The translations under genes were made by a program, and so were the position numbers. Source: Thermoguttaceae bacterium (GTDB lineage: Bacteria; Planctomycetota; Planctomycetia; Pirellulales; Thermoguttaceae). Taken from it: a stretch of DNA of 64,000 bases. The DNA is taken from contig JAGBDN010000054.1 in assembly GCA_017937485.1 (NCBI GenBank), positions 1 to 64,000 of the forward strand, read 5' to 3'. The notes under the pieces are model-generated. The model worked only from the letters and a program-made list of their open reading frames with translations. It was not told where the DNA came from and ran no database searches. Positions 26,305 to 36,090 of the stretch are shown here, one piece after another; within the stretch, counting starts at the first letter, position 1, and each line of letters opens with the position of its first letter.

Positions 26305-27294
26305 ATGCGAGAGATAACGAAAGAAACGAAAGCGGAGGAAAGAACGCGGCTCGTCGCCGACGCGTCGCGAACGCCGTTTGGGTCGCCGACGGTTCGGTTG
26401 CGTCGACTTTTCGCTCCGCTCGGCGTCGACGTTCTGCTGAAATTAGAGTCGGCGAACTTTCCGAGCGGTCTCAAAGACCGAGCGGCGCGGGCGATGATCG
26501 ACGCGGCGGAAAACGTCGGGCGGTTAACGCCGTCGACGAAAATTTTCGAAGCGACGAGCGGCGGCGAAGGGCTTGCGTTGGCGTTCGTCGCGGCGGCGCG
26601 CGGGCTCGACTTAACGCTCGTCGCGCCGGACGTTTTGAGCGAAGAGCGAATCCGAACGTTGACGACGCTCGGCGCGAAACTGATTCTAACGCCGAAAAAA
26701 CTCGGGATGAGCGGCGCCTTGAAGACGGTCGCCGACGCGGCGCGTTCCGACGGCGACGTTTGGGTTCCGAACCTCTTCGAGAATCCGGCGAACGTCGCGA
26801 TTCACGAGGCGACGACCGGGCCGGAGCTTTGGCGCGACGCGGGGAAGCGGTTCGACGTTTTCGTCGCGGGCGTCGGTTCCGGCGGGACGTTCGTCGGCGT
26901 TTCTCGGTATTTGCGGCGCAAAAATCCGGCGATTCAAACGGTCGCGGTCGAGCCGGCCGAGTCGCCGGTCTTGAGCGGAGGGCGGCCCGGCGCGCACGGG
27001 ATCGTCGGAATCGGCGCCGGTTTCGTTCCGAAAATTTTCGACTTCCGCGTCGTTAGCGCCGTCGAAACCGTTTCGACCGAAGAGGCCGCCGACTGGACGC
27101 GTCGTTTGGCGCGAGTCGAGGGAATTTTCGCCGGAATCTCGACCGGAGCGAACCTCGCCGCCGTCGCTCGTTTGGCCGAACGCCGCGAAAACGTCGGGAA
27201 AACGTTCGCGACCGTCGCGCCGGACGCGGCGACGCTTCCGCAAGCGCCCGAGTTTTTTGACGCCGGACTGCAAAAGAACGTTCGGCGCGTTTGA
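26305..27294 (+). CDS. Cysteine synthase-like PLP enzyme
   Basis: A 329-residue fold-type II PLP enzyme of the CysK/CysM/cystathionine-beta-synthase group. The PLP lysine is in FPSGLKDRAA (K57), and the phosphate loop GVGSGGTF is present. The substrate loop, normally TSGNTG, reads TSGGEG (84-89), a marked change at residues that contact the acrylate intermediate, so the substrate may not be O-acetylserine. The rest (LTLVAPDVLSEERIRTLTTLGA, GIGAGFVP) is typical. The ATG at 26305 is preferred to the TTG at 26278. Single gene, no cysE neighbour. Confidence 0.8.
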   Translation: MREITKETKAEERTRLVADASRTPFGSPTVRLRRLFAPLGVDVLLKLESANFPSGLKDRAARAMIDAAENVGRLTPSTKIFEATSGGEGLALAFVAAARGLDLTLVAPDVLSEERIRTLTTLGAKLILTPKKLGMSGALKTVADAARSDGDVWVPNLFENPANVAIHEATTGPELWRDAGKRFDVFVAGVGSGGTFVGVSRYLRRKNPAIQTVAVEPAESPVLSGGRPGAHGIVGIGAGFVPKIFDFRVVSAVETVSTEEAADWTRRLARVEGIFAGISTGANLAAVARLAERRENVGKTFATVAPDAATLPQAPEFFDAGLQKNVRRV

Positions 27295-27726
27295 TTTTTC
27301 TCTTAATCGTTGCGGAAACGCGTCCGGACGTCGAAACGTCGGGCGGCGTTCGGTTTCTTTTTTTGAACGGCGAGCGCGGCGACTCGGTTATTAGCTTGGT
27401 CTAATTTTGGCGGGTCGCTTTTCTTAACGCGATCGGCAAAAACGGCGTTTTTTTAAGAAAAAACGAAAAAATCTCGTCGACTCCCCTTGGCGATTTGACT
27501 TTGCTCGATAAAATTAAATCAATTTCGCGAAGGCCGAAATTCTTTCAACTCTCGGCGCTTCGCGAACTCGACGCGACGAAAAAATCGAAAAAAGTTAAAT
27601 CAGACTAATTGAAAGGGCGCGTCGAGCGACAAACGACGTTCGAGAGCGCGAGGCGGTCGGCGCGACCGGTTTTCGCGGCGTTTCTCGACGCAATCCGTTT
27701 CTCCTTTGCGAAAGGAACAAGATAAA
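27295..27726. other. Gap before lysC
   Basis: About 430 bp, AT-rich near its middle. No conserved lysine-riboswitch (L-box) features could be recognised by eye. A TTGACT at 27495 has no well-spaced -10 box. Confidence 0.45.
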
Positions 27727-29520
27727 ATGGCGTTGATCGTGCAAAAGTTCGGCGGAACGAGCGTCGCCGACACGACGAAAATTCTCTCGGCCGCGCGCAA
27801 AGCGATTCGCGAAACCCGCGCCGGAAACCAAGTGGTGATGGTCGTTAGCGCGATGGGCAAACAGACCGACCGTCTTGTCGAATTGGCTAATGAAATTAGC
27901 GACCGCCCGGACGCCCGCGAAATGGATATGCTCCTTTCGACCGGCGAGCAGGTGACGATCGCGCTGATGGCGATCGCGCTCGAATCGCTCGGGCACAAGG
28001 CGGTCAGCTTCACCGGGGCGCAAATCGGGATCCGCACCGACGCGACGTACAGCAAGGCGCGCATTCGCTCGATCTCGACCGACCGTATGAAGAAAGCGCT
28101 CGACGACGGGAAAATCGTTATCGCCGCCGGTTTCCAAGGAATCGACGACGATTTCAACATCACGACGCTCGGCCGCGGCGGGAGCGACACGACGGCGGTC
28201 GCGTTGGCGGCGGCTCTTAACGCCGACTATTGCGATATTTACACCGACGTCGACGGCGTTTACACGACCGACCCGCGCGTCGTTCCGGACGCTCGCCGCG
28301 TCGACCGCATCAGTTACGACGAAATGCTCGAATTGGCGAGCCTCGGCGCCGGCGTTATGCACAGCCGTTCGATCGAATTCGCGAAAAAATTCGGCGTCTT
28401 GGTTCACGTCCGCAGCAGCTTCAGCGACGCGCCGGGCACCGTCATCGGCCCGAAAGCGGAGTGCGAAGACGCGCCGGTCTGCGGCGTCGCGCTCGCGAAA
28501 AACGAAACTCGCGTCGCGGTTCTCGGCGTTCCGGACGAACCGGGCGCGGCGATGAAAATCTTCTCGAAGTTCGCCGACGCGAAAATCCCGACCGATATGA
28601 TCGCGCAAAACTCGAGTTCGAAGGGGAAAACGGACGTTTCGTTCACGATTCAGAGCGAAGACGCCGCCAAAGCGCGCGAAGTCGTCGTCGACGTCTTCAA
28701 CGAAATCAACGCCGCCGGGTTCGAAATCGACGAAAACGTCGCGAAGGTTTCGATCGTCGGGCTCGGAATGACGCGCCGCCCGGGCGTCGCGCAAAAGATG
28801 TTTCACGCGCTGGCCGAACGCAATATTAACATCGAAATGATCGCGACGAGCGACATTAAAGTTTCCGCGTTGGTCAACCGCGACGAAGCGGTCGACGCGT
28901 TGCGCGCCCTGCACGCCGCGTTCGAACTCGACAAAGCGCCGGTCGTTTCGGACGCCGCCGCGAACGCCGACGAAACCGGTTCCGCGTCGGGCGAAGAGTT
29001 CGCGAAACTCGCGTCGGCGCAATGGATTTCGCGCCTGACCGGAATGGAAGACCTCCTCGTCGAGGGCGTCGATTTGGACGAAAACCAAGCGCGCTTCACC
29101 CTTTGCGACTTGCCCGACCGTCCCGGTTTGGTCGCCGAAGTTTTCGACCGCGTCGCCGAGGGGCGCGTCGTCGTCGATATGATCGTTCAAAGCGTCGGGC
29201 GCGACAATTTGGCGAACGTTACGTTCACCGTCGCCCGCGAGGAAGCGGAAGCGGTCGCGAAGATTACCGAAGAGCTGGCCGGCGTTTACGGTTGCCGCGT
29301 CGAATCGCACGTCGCCGCCGCGAAGTTGACCGTCCGCGGCACGGGCTTGCGCAGCCACACCGGCTTGGCGTACCGCATGTTCAAAACGCTCGCCGACGAC
29401 GGCGTCAACGTCGACGTCATCAGCATGAGCGAGCGGAGCGTCGGCGTCGTCGTCGACGCGGCGGTCGGCCAACGCGGTCGCGACGAGTTGGCGAAAGAGT
29501 TCGCCGAAGAAACGCTTTAA
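27727..29520 (+). CDS. lysC: Aspartate kinase with four ACT domains
   Basis: A 597-residue aspartokinase that phosphorylates aspartate, the first step to lysine, threonine and methionine. The kinase domain (1-245) begins with VQKFGGTSVAD and contains TLGRGGSDTTAVALA and DVDGVYTTDPR. Four ACT domains follow (about 260-330, 338-405, 440-510, 520-590) instead of the usual two, recognisable by LPDRPG-like openings: VPDEPGAAM, MTRRPGVAQ, LPDRPGLVA, LRSHTGLAY. The extra pair suggests more complex feedback by the amino acid products. The ATG at 27727 follows AAGGAA. Confidence 0.95.
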   Translation: MALIVQKFGGTSVADTTKILSAARKAIRETRAGNQVVMVVSAMGKQTDRLVELANEISDRPDAREMDMLLSTGEQVTIALMAIALESLGHKAVSFTGAQIGIRTDATYSKARIRSISTDRMKKALDDGKIVIAAGFQGIDDDFNITTLGRGGSDTTAVALAAALNADYCDIYTDVDGVYTTDPRVVPDARRVDRISYDEMLELASLGAGVMHSRSIEFAKKFGVLVHVRSSFSDAPGTVIGPKAECEDAPVCGVALAKNETRVAVLGVPDEPGAAMKIFSKFADAKIPTDMIAQNSSSKGKTDVSFTIQSEDAAKAREVVVDVFNEINAAGFEIDENVAKVSIVGLGMTRRPGVAQKMFHALAERNINIEMIATSDIKVSALVNRDEAVDALRALHAAFELDKAPVVSDAAANADETGSASGEEFAKLASAQWISRLTGMEDLLVEGVDLDENQARFTLCDLPDRPGLVAEVFDRVAEGRVVVDMIVQSVGRDNLANVTFTVAREEAEAVAKITEELAGVYGCRVESHVAAAKLTVRGTGLRSHTGLAYRMFKTLADDGVNVDVISMSERSVGVVVDAAVGQRGRDELAKEFAEETL

Positions 29521-29550
29521 TCGTTTCAACCGGTTTAATCGGCGTTTTGA

Positions 29551-29594
29551 GTTTCGCGTCGACGGCGGTTTCGTTCCGGCGGTCGACGCGAAAC
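29551..29594 (+). terminator. Hairpin after lysC
   Basis: A perfect 13-bp stem (29551-29563 with 29582-29594) 30 bp after the lysC stop, without a good T run. Terminator or transcript-stabilising hairpin. Confidence 0.5.
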
Positions 29595-29651
29595 GACGAT
29601 TTCGACGGCGGGCGCGCGACGTTTTTCGGTCGAGCGGTTCCGCCGTTTTGT

Positions 29652-29665
29652 CATTAATACTATAG
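29652..29665. repeat. 14-bp motif shared with 22212-22225
   Basis: Second exact copy of CATTAATACTATAG, again after TTTTG, in the lysC-cimA gap (29521-29806). Confidence 0.55.
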
Positions 29666-29806
29666 GGGAAGCGCGAAATAGGGGGCGAAGCGCGTCGTTT
29701 GCGCCGACCGAGCCGCCGCGCGTCTTGTTTAACCCCGTCTAATTTTTGCTTGATTTGCCCAATTTGCCCCGTCGACGCGTTTTAGCGCCAAGGAGACGAC
29801 ATTAAA

Positions 29807-31438
29807 ATGACCGTTCGAATCGAACTTTACGACACGACGCTGCGCGACGGCGCGCAAACCGAGGGCGTTTCGTTTTCGTTGAGCGACAAACTTTTGGCGA
29901 CGGCGCGTTTGGACGAGATCGGAATCGATTACGTCGAGGGCGGTTATCCGGCGTCGAACGAGAAGGACAAGGCGTTTTTCGAACGCGTCGCGCAAAAGCC
30001 GCCGAAAAAAGCGTTGGTTTGCGCTTTCGGAATGACGCGCCGCAAGGGCGTTCGACCGCAAGACGACGCGGGATTGGCGAGTTTGGTCGCGTCCGGCGCT
30101 CCGGTTTTAACGATCGTCGGGAAAGCGTCGGCGTTCCAAGCGCAAGACGTCGTTTGCGTTTCGCTCGAAGAGAATTTGGCGATGATCGACGAGACGCTTC
30201 GTTTCGCGGTCGACGCCGGCAAGCGCGTTTTTTTCGACGCGGAACATTTCTTCGACGGTTGGAAGGAGAACGCCGAATACGCGCTCGAAACGCTCCGAAC
30301 GGCGGCGCGCGCCGGGGCGGCGTCGGTCGTCCTTTGCGACACCAACGGCGGAACGCTCCCGGACGAGATCGCGGCGGGGACGAAAGCGGCGCTCGACGCG
30401 GTTTCGCCGTTCGGCGCGACGGTCGGGATTCACGCGCACAACGACTGCGGGCTCGCGATCGCGAACTCGTTGGCGGCGGTCGAGGCGGGCGCGACGCTCG
30501 TTCAAGGAACGATCAACGGCATCGGCGAGCGTTGCGGCAACGCCGACCTGATCGCGGTTTCGGCGATTCTCGCGCTGAAAAAGGGCGGACGTTTCGACGT
30601 GTTGCGCCCGGGATCGTTGGAAAAGTTGACGCAGTTTTCCCGGTTTATGGACGAGTTGGTCAACGTCGCGCCCGACCCGCGGCGACCGTTCGTCGGACGG
30701 AGCGCGTTCGCGCACAAGGGCGGGATGCACGTCAGCGGCGTCAACCGTTCGTCGGCGTCTTACGAGCATATCGCCCCGGAGGCGGTCGGGAACGAGCGGC
30801 GCGTTTTAGTCAGCGAGTTGGCCGGGCGGTCGAATTTGGTCGCCTGCGCGAAAAAATACCGGCTCGAAGAGAACGGCGTCGTCGACGCGGAGACGGTGAA
30901 GGCGGTTCTCGACGCGGTTACCCGCAAGGAGAGCGCCGGATACCAATACGAAGCCGCCGACGGTTCGCTAAAGCTGCTCGTTCAAAAGATTAAGGGCGAG
31001 TTCCGCTCCAGTTTCCGCCGCTTAAATTACCAAACGAGCGTCGTCGTCAACGACGTCAACGAGTCGCTGACGACGAAGGCGACCGTCGCGACGGTGAAGC
31101 TCCGCGTCGGAAAACGGGGCGAAATACGACACGAAGTCGCCGAAGGGGACGGCCCGGTCGACGCGCTCAACAACGCGTTGCGCAAGGCGTTGCAACCGAT
31201 TTATCCGGAACTCGGCGAAATGAAGCTCGTCGATTATAAGGTGCGCGTCCTCAACTCCGACGCGGCGACGGCGGCGACGACTCGGGTCGTCATCGAGAGC
31301 AAAGACGGCGACGAACGCTGGGGAACGGTCGGCGTTAGCGAGAACGTCGTCGAGGCGAGTTGGATCGCGCTCTGCGACAGTATCGAGTATAAATTATCGA
31401 AATCGTTGCGCAACAAGAAACGCGACGCGGAAAATTGA
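29807..31438 (+). CDS. cimA: (R)-citramalate synthase
   Basis: A 543-residue LeuA-family enzyme that condenses pyruvate with acetyl-CoA to citramalate, giving the threonine-independent route to isoleucine. The HMGL-like TIM barrel (3-280) has DTTLRDGAQ and the metal motif HAHNDCG. The C-terminal regulatory domain (about 395-520) shows VVNDVNESLTTKATVKLRV-type sequence, longer than plain LeuA and typical of CimA. YEGGYPASNEKD-like residues near the N-terminus also fit CimA rather than LeuA. Sits 290 bp after lysC on the same strand, consistent with an amino acid synthesis neighbourhood. Confidence 0.9.
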   Translation: MTVRIELYDTTLRDGAQTEGVSFSLSDKLLATARLDEIGIDYVEGGYPASNEKDKAFFERVAQKPPKKALVCAFGMTRRKGVRPQDDAGLASLVASGAPVLTIVGKASAFQAQDVVCVSLEENLAMIDETLRFAVDAGKRVFFDAEHFFDGWKENAEYALETLRTAARAGAASVVLCDTNGGTLPDEIAAGTKAALDAVSPFGATVGIHAHNDCGLAIANSLAAVEAGATLVQGTINGIGERCGNADLIAVSAILALKKGGRFDVLRPGSLEKLTQFSRFMDELVNVAPDPRRPFVGRSAFAHKGGMHVSGVNRSSASYEHIAPEAVGNERRVLVSELAGRSNLVACAKKYRLEENGVVDAETVKAVLDAVTRKESAGYQYEAADGSLKLLVQKIKGEFRSSFRRLNYQTSVVVNDVNESLTTKATVATVKLRVGKRGEIRHEVAEGDGPVDALNNALRKALQPIYPELGEMKLVDYKVRVLNSDAATAATTRVVIESKDGDERWGTVGVSENVVEASWIALCDSIEYKLSKSLRNKKRDAEN

Positions 31439-31728
31439 AAGCGCGACGTTAAAAACGGCGATGAATCGCGTTCTTTGGCGGCGTTAAATTTTGCCGATTT
31501 TGCTCCGTTTAACCGACGGCGGCGAAGTCGGCGTTTTTTCGGCCTTTAACAATAACGGCAAAAACGACGAACGGCGTCGGCGGGCGGCGACCGTCGCGAA
31601 TTCGGCGGCGCGGCGGTTCCCAACGGCGTCGGAAGGCGGCGTCGGCAGGCGGCGTTTTTTAAAATTGGGCAATATCGGCAATATCGGCAAAAACGGTAAA
31701 CTGCGGCGACGCGACGATTGTTGAAAAG

Positions 31729-33003
31729 ATGTTAAAACGGTTCGGACTCGACGGCTTCATTCTTTCGCTCTTCGGGGCGATTTTTCTCGCTTGGCTTTAC
31801 CCGGATTTCGGGGCGCGCGACGGCGTTTTTTCCCTCTCGACGGCGGCGAACGTCGGCGTTTCGCTGATTTTCTTCTTTTACGGGCTCCGGCTGAACTGGG
31901 AAAAAATCCGCTCCGGCCTCGCGAACGTCAAGACGCATTTGGTCGTAATGGCGTCGACGTTTCTCCTCTTTCCGCTCCTAATTTTAGCGACGATGAGCGT
32001 TTGCGGAACCTTCCCGACGCGAGCCGACGTCGCCGCGCTCGAAGCGAAAGCGAGCGGCCCGGGCGGCGGTTTCGCCGCGATTGCGGAAGTTGGCGAAACT
32101 GGCAAGGTCGGCGAAAGAGAAGAAACCGGCGAACCGACGCAAAACGTCCAAAATAGCGAAAACGGGGCGAATGAAGAAGTCGGCGAGTCGACGCAAAACG
32201 ATCAAAATGGCGAAAGCGAAGCGAGCGGCGGAACCGACGAACCGGCGGCGACGGCGCGCAACGCCGACCGCCGCGTCGTTTCGACTGGAATTTGGCTCGG
32301 GATTTTCTTCTTGGCGGCGCTTCCGTCGACCGTTTCGTCGTCGGTGGTGATGACGAACATCGCGCGGGGGAACGTTCCGGCGGCGATTTTCGACGCGAGC
32401 TTTTCGACCTTGCTCGGCGTTTTCATTACTCCGCTTTGGATGCGGATTTTCGTCGACGCGGAGACGGGCGGGCGCGGCTTCGGCGTCGTTTTGCTTTCGC
32501 TGACGGCGCAAGCGATTTTGCCGATTATCCTCGGCGTCTTGGCGAACCGACGTTGGGGCGAGTTTTCGCGCCGAAACGAAAAACGGTTGCGCAAATTCGA
32601 TCAAGCGACGATCGTTTTGATCGTTTACACGTCGTTCTGCAACTCCTTTGCGGAGAAGATGTTCGACGGTCTTTCCGGCGGAACGCTTTTGGGCCTGTCG
32701 CTGGGAATGGTCGCGCTCTTTTTCGTCGTCTTCGGAATCGTTTACGTCGTCTGCCGCGCGCTCCGTTTCAGCCGAGAAGACGCGGTCGCGACGCTCTTTT
32801 GCGGGTCGAAGAAGTCGCTCGTGCACGGCGTCGCGACGTCGCGAGTCATTTTGAGCGCGCCGAATATGGCGGGTATACTGATTTTGCCGACGATGATTTA
32901 TCACGCGCTTCAGTTGATTATCGTTAGCGTTATCGCGCAACGTTTCGCAAAAATCGCCGAACGCGAGGAGGCGGAGCGGGCGCGAAACGGGGCGAACGCT
33001 TGA
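31729..33003 (+). CDS. SBF-like (bile acid:sodium symporter fold) transporter
   Basis: A 424-residue inner-membrane protein with about ten helices, of the BASS fold and closest to the YfeH-type 'SBF-like' branch. The signature GSKKSLVHGVATSRVIL lies near 368-384, and ALPSTVSSSVVMTNIARGN near 197-215. Between helices 4 and 5 is an inserted hydrophilic loop of about 65 residues (115-180), low in complexity and built from Glu, Asn, Gln, Gly and Thr, not expected for the family. The transported organic anion is unknown. ATG at 31729. Confidence 0.85.
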   Translation: MLKRFGLDGFILSLFGAIFLAWLYPDFGARDGVFSLSTAANVGVSLIFFFYGLRLNWEKIRSGLANVKTHLVVMASTFLLFPLLILATMSVCGTFPTRADVAALEAKASGPGGGFAAIAEVGETGKVGEREETGEPTQNVQNSENGANEEVGESTQNDQNGESEASGGTDEPAATARNADRRVVSTGIWLGIFFLAALPSTVSSSVVMTNIARGNVPAAIFDASFSTLLGVFITPLWMRIFVDAETGGRGFGVVLLSLTAQAILPIILGVLANRRWGEFSRRNEKRLRKFDQATIVLIVYTSFCNSFAEKMFDGLSGGTLLGLSLGMVALFFVVFGIVYVVCRALRFSREDAVATLFCGSKKSLVHGVATSRVILSAPNMAGILILPTMIYHALQLIIVSVIAQRFAKIAEREEAERARNGANA

Positions 33004-33235
33004 AAAACGCCGACCGTTTAGCAAACGCTCAACGCTTAACGGTCGACCGTCGACCGTTGGCGACGGGAAACGACGGTCGGCCGGTTTTGCCGATTTTAAT
33101 GAAACGCGCCGCGACGGGAAACGTCGTCGTCGCGTTTTTGGTTGCCTTTTCGCGAAATTTGGCGAATTTGGGGCGATTGGGCAAACCGTCGGGCGGCGAA
33201 AAACGCGAAAAGGCGCCGAAAATCGACGAAAACGC

Positions 33236-33264
33236 TTGACTTGCGCCGTCGCGGCGGCGATAAT
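33236..33264 (+). promoter_or_regulatory. Promoter of the GH-A hydrolase gene
   Basis: TTGACT (33236-33241) and GATAAT (33259-33264) with exactly 17-bp spacing, 100 bp before the start at 33364. The rest of the 33004-33363 gap shows no gene. Confidence 0.7.
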
Positions 33265-33363
33265 AACGGGCGGCGGTTCGCGGCGGAGAAAACGCGACTC
33301 GAGCCGGAACGCGCCGAATTTTTGATAAGATAGCGAAATTAGCGAAACTAGCGAGGGCAAAAA

Positions 33364-36045
33364 ATGGCGCTTTGGGGTTTGTTGGGCGCGGTCGTCGTCG
33401 GCGTCGCGACTTGGACGCCGATTAACGTAACGCAATTTTGGGTCGAGCCGAACGAGCCGGCCGTTTTCAAGTTCGAGTCGGAGAGCGACGCGCTTTCCGG
33501 CGCTTTCGTCGTCAAAACGACCGACGGCGCGCCCTTTTGCGAAGGAAAGGGAACGCGCGACGGCAAGACGCTGACCGTCGAGGCGACGTTGCCGCAAGGC
33601 TTTTGGGAAATCGAGTTTCCGGAAACCGGGCAGTCGTTCGGCGTCGCGTCGATTCCGCCGTTTTGGGCCGACCCGACGCAACCGGAAAATAGGAAAGCCG
33701 GGCAAGCGGCGGGGAGCGGGCAAGACGGCAAACGGATTCGCGACCCGTTTTTCGGAATCGACGCGGCGACGACTTGGCTCGTCGGCTCCGACGCGGCCCG
33801 GGACGACCTCCTCTTCAACGCGCGGCGAATGGGAATCGCGACGTACCGCGAGCGAACGAGTTGGGGTCGAAGCGAACCGACCGAAGGGCAAATCGACTTT
33901 AACGCCGACCGTCGCGCCGATTTCGTTCGGCAAACGGCGAAAAAATACGACGTTCCGGTTCTCGAGCTGATACACGACGCGCCCGGTTGGGCCGGTCGAG
34001 TCGGCGCGGTTTACCCGAACGACTTGACCAAAACCGCCGACAGTTGGGCGCGAATCGCCGAACGCTGGGCGCCGACTTGGAACTCGATCGAAGTTTGGAA
34101 CGAGCCGGACATTTTCTTCGGCGGCAACCTCCCGGCGGATCAATACGTCCCGATTTTGAAGGCGGTCGCGCAAGAATACGGGCGGCGCGGCGTCGAAACG
34201 CCGGTCGTCGGCGGGGTGATCGCGGCGTTCCGCGACGCTTGGATGGACTCGGCGGCGGAAAACGGAATGCTCGACGCCTGCGACGTTTTCTCGTTTCACT
34301 CGTACAGCCGAGCGCCGGAGATGGTCGGCGTCTGCCTGCGATACCAACGTTGGCTCGACAAGTTCGGCGCGTCCGGGAAACCGACTTGGATTACCGAATG
34401 CGGTCGCCCTTGGAAGCGCGGAACCGACCGCCCGAACCGCGAAGCCGACTTGGAAAGCGCGATCGACGTCGCGCAAAAGGGCGTCGTCTGCAAAGCGTTC
34501 GGTTTCGAGTCGTATTTTCCGTTCGTTTATCCGTTTTACGAGGAAAACGACAATAATTTCGGGATGAGCGACCGCTCGAACGCGCCGTTGCGCTCGATCG
34601 TCGGATACGCGCAATCGATTCGCCTCTTGGCCGGGAAAGATTGCGTCGGCGAATGGGCGCTCGACGGCGAAAACGCGGAAGTTGGGCGAAATGGGAAAGG
34701 TGTGGCGGCGGTTCAGCGTTCGTTCGTCTTCGCCGACCCGACGACCGGGGAGCGCGTCGCGGTTCTTTATTCGCCGACGCGGGCGCCGGGGCGGACGGTG
34801 AAAACGCCCCTTTCGCCGACCTTCGTCGAGCGGATTACCGGGGAAACGGTCGTTTCGAACGCCGACGGCGCGTTCGATTTCGCCGACGGTTTCCTCTTCG
34901 TCGGTCTCCCTAAAGACGCGAAAATTTCGTTGAAACCGGCGTCGGAAATCGACAAAGCGCGCGAACGTCGGTTTGCGGCGCGAAAACTCGACGGCGGCGG
35001 TCGTCCGCGTCGCGACGTCGCGACCGTCGTTCGTTTCGAGTTCGCCGCGAACGCCGTTTCGCCGGATAACGCCGGGTACAAGATTCTCGATCCGAACGCG
35101 AAAACGTTTTCCGGCGCGTTAACCGTTTTTAATTTCGAAAACGAAGCGCGGACGCTTCCGGTTCGCGTCGAACTTTTCGCCGACGGGAAACCGCTTCCGC
35201 CGACGTTCGTCGACGCGCCGAAAACGGTCGAGATTCCGGCGCGGGGACGGGCGACCGTTCCTTTCGTTTTGAACGCCGAAAAAATTTCGCCGTTCGTTCC
35301 GCTAACCGTCGAGGCGCGAATCGGCGACGACGGCTTCCTCTCGTTCGACTTGACGCGAGCCGTTTCGCGAGAAAACTTCGTCGCGTTCGTCGAAGTCGCG
35401 ACGCCGATCGACTTGGGCGAACTCAGCCGCTGGACGCCGAGCGCCGGGGCCGCCGGGAAAACGACGTTCAAGACGACCGACGCGCTTTCGCCCGGCTTCC
35501 GTTGGGGCTTCGACGTCGAGTTCGGCGAAGGCGACCGCTGGATTTATCCGCATTTCGCGCTTCCGCTTGAACCGAATTCGACGCGTCTAATCGCCGAACC
35601 GGCGGCGCTCGGCGGTCAAAACGGCGAGGTTGCGCAAGAAGGCCAAAACGACGGAAATGCGCAAGACGGGGGAAATGGCGAAGTTGGTAAAAATGGGAAT
35701 GCGGAAAATGGCGAAACCGGGCGCTTTGCGTCGACTGTCGGACTTGATTTGAGCGAATACGCCGGCGTCGCGTTCCGAGTGAAGGCGTCGAACGAAGACC
35801 CGAACGCGCAAATTCGCTTCTTTACTTACGACGAAAAGGGGAGCCCGTTCTATTACGCCGGCGTCGGAATCGCTCCGGCGGACGGTCGGGAGCATTTCGT
35901 CGCGCTCCCGTTCGCGTCGCTGACCGCTTACGGCGGAACGCCCGACTCGTTCGACCCGGCGCGGATTCGAGCGATTTCGGTCGGCGCGAACACTAAAGCG
36001 ACGAAAATGACGCTCGAAGTCGGCGAATTTTACTTCTTCAAATGA
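33364..36045 (+). CDS. Exported clan GH-A glycoside hydrolase (GH39/GH5-like)
   Basis: An 893-residue protein with a short hydrophobic N-terminus (GLLGAVVVGVAT) that may act as signal or anchor. After a ~100-residue beta domain comes a TIM-barrel hydrolase: the acid/base motif IEVWNEPDIFF has its glutamate near 247, and the candidate nucleophile WITECGRPW is near 345, the spacing of clan GH-A retaining enzymes. Beta-sandwich regions follow, with a low-complexity insert (about 755-795) of Gly/Asn/Gln/Glu, then a final carbohydrate-binding-like domain ending in FYFF. Substrate undetermined. Driven by the promoter at 33236. Confidence 0.78.
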   Translation: MALWGLLGAVVVGVATWTPINVTQFWVEPNEPAVFKFESESDALSGAFVVKTTDGAPFCEGKGTRDGKTLTVEATLPQGFWEIEFPETGQSFGVASIPPFWADPTQPENRKAGQAAGSGQDGKRIRDPFFGIDAATTWLVGSDAARDDLLFNARRMGIATYRERTSWGRSEPTEGQIDFNADRRADFVRQTAKKYDVPVLELIHDAPGWAGRVGAVYPNDLTKTADSWARIAERWAPTWNSIEVWNEPDIFFGGNLPADQYVPILKAVAQEYGRRGVETPVVGGVIAAFRDAWMDSAAENGMLDACDVFSFHSYSRAPEMVGVCLRYQRWLDKFGASGKPTWITECGRPWKRGTDRPNREADLESAIDVAQKGVVCKAFGFESYFPFVYPFYEENDNNFGMSDRSNAPLRSIVGYAQSIRLLAGKDCVGEWALDGENAEVGRNGKGVAAVQRSFVFADPTTGERVAVLYSPTRAPGRTVKTPLSPTFVERITGETVVSNADGAFDFADGFLFVGLPKDAKISLKPASEIDKARERRFAARKLDGGGRPRRDVATVVRFEFAANAVSPDNAGYKILDPNAKTFSGALTVFNFENEARTLPVRVELFADGKPLPPTFVDAPKTVEIPARGRATVPFVLNAEKISPFVPLTVEARIGDDGFLSFDLTRAVSRENFVAFVEVATPIDLGELSRWTPSAGAAGKTTFKTTDALSPGFRWGFDVEFGEGDRWIYPHFALPLEPNSTRLIAEPAALGGQNGEVAQEGQNDGNAQDGGNGEVGKNGNAENGETGRFASTVGLDLSEYAGVAFRVKASNEDPNAQIRFFTYDEKGSPFYYAGVGIAPADGREHFVALPFASLTAYGGTPDSFDPARIRAISVGANTKATKMTLEVGEFYFFK

Positions 36046-36090
36046 CGCGAAACGGCGAGAAGGGGGCGAATTGACGCCGAAAAACCGTTT

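Noticed and set aside
27295..27726. Lysine riboswitch before lysC
   Set aside because: None of the conserved L-box helices could be matched by eye; a covariance-model search would decide.
33000..33239. Short frame overlapping the stop codon of the SBF-like transporter
   Set aside because: TTG start, no ribosome binding site, composition like the surrounding low-complexity DNA.
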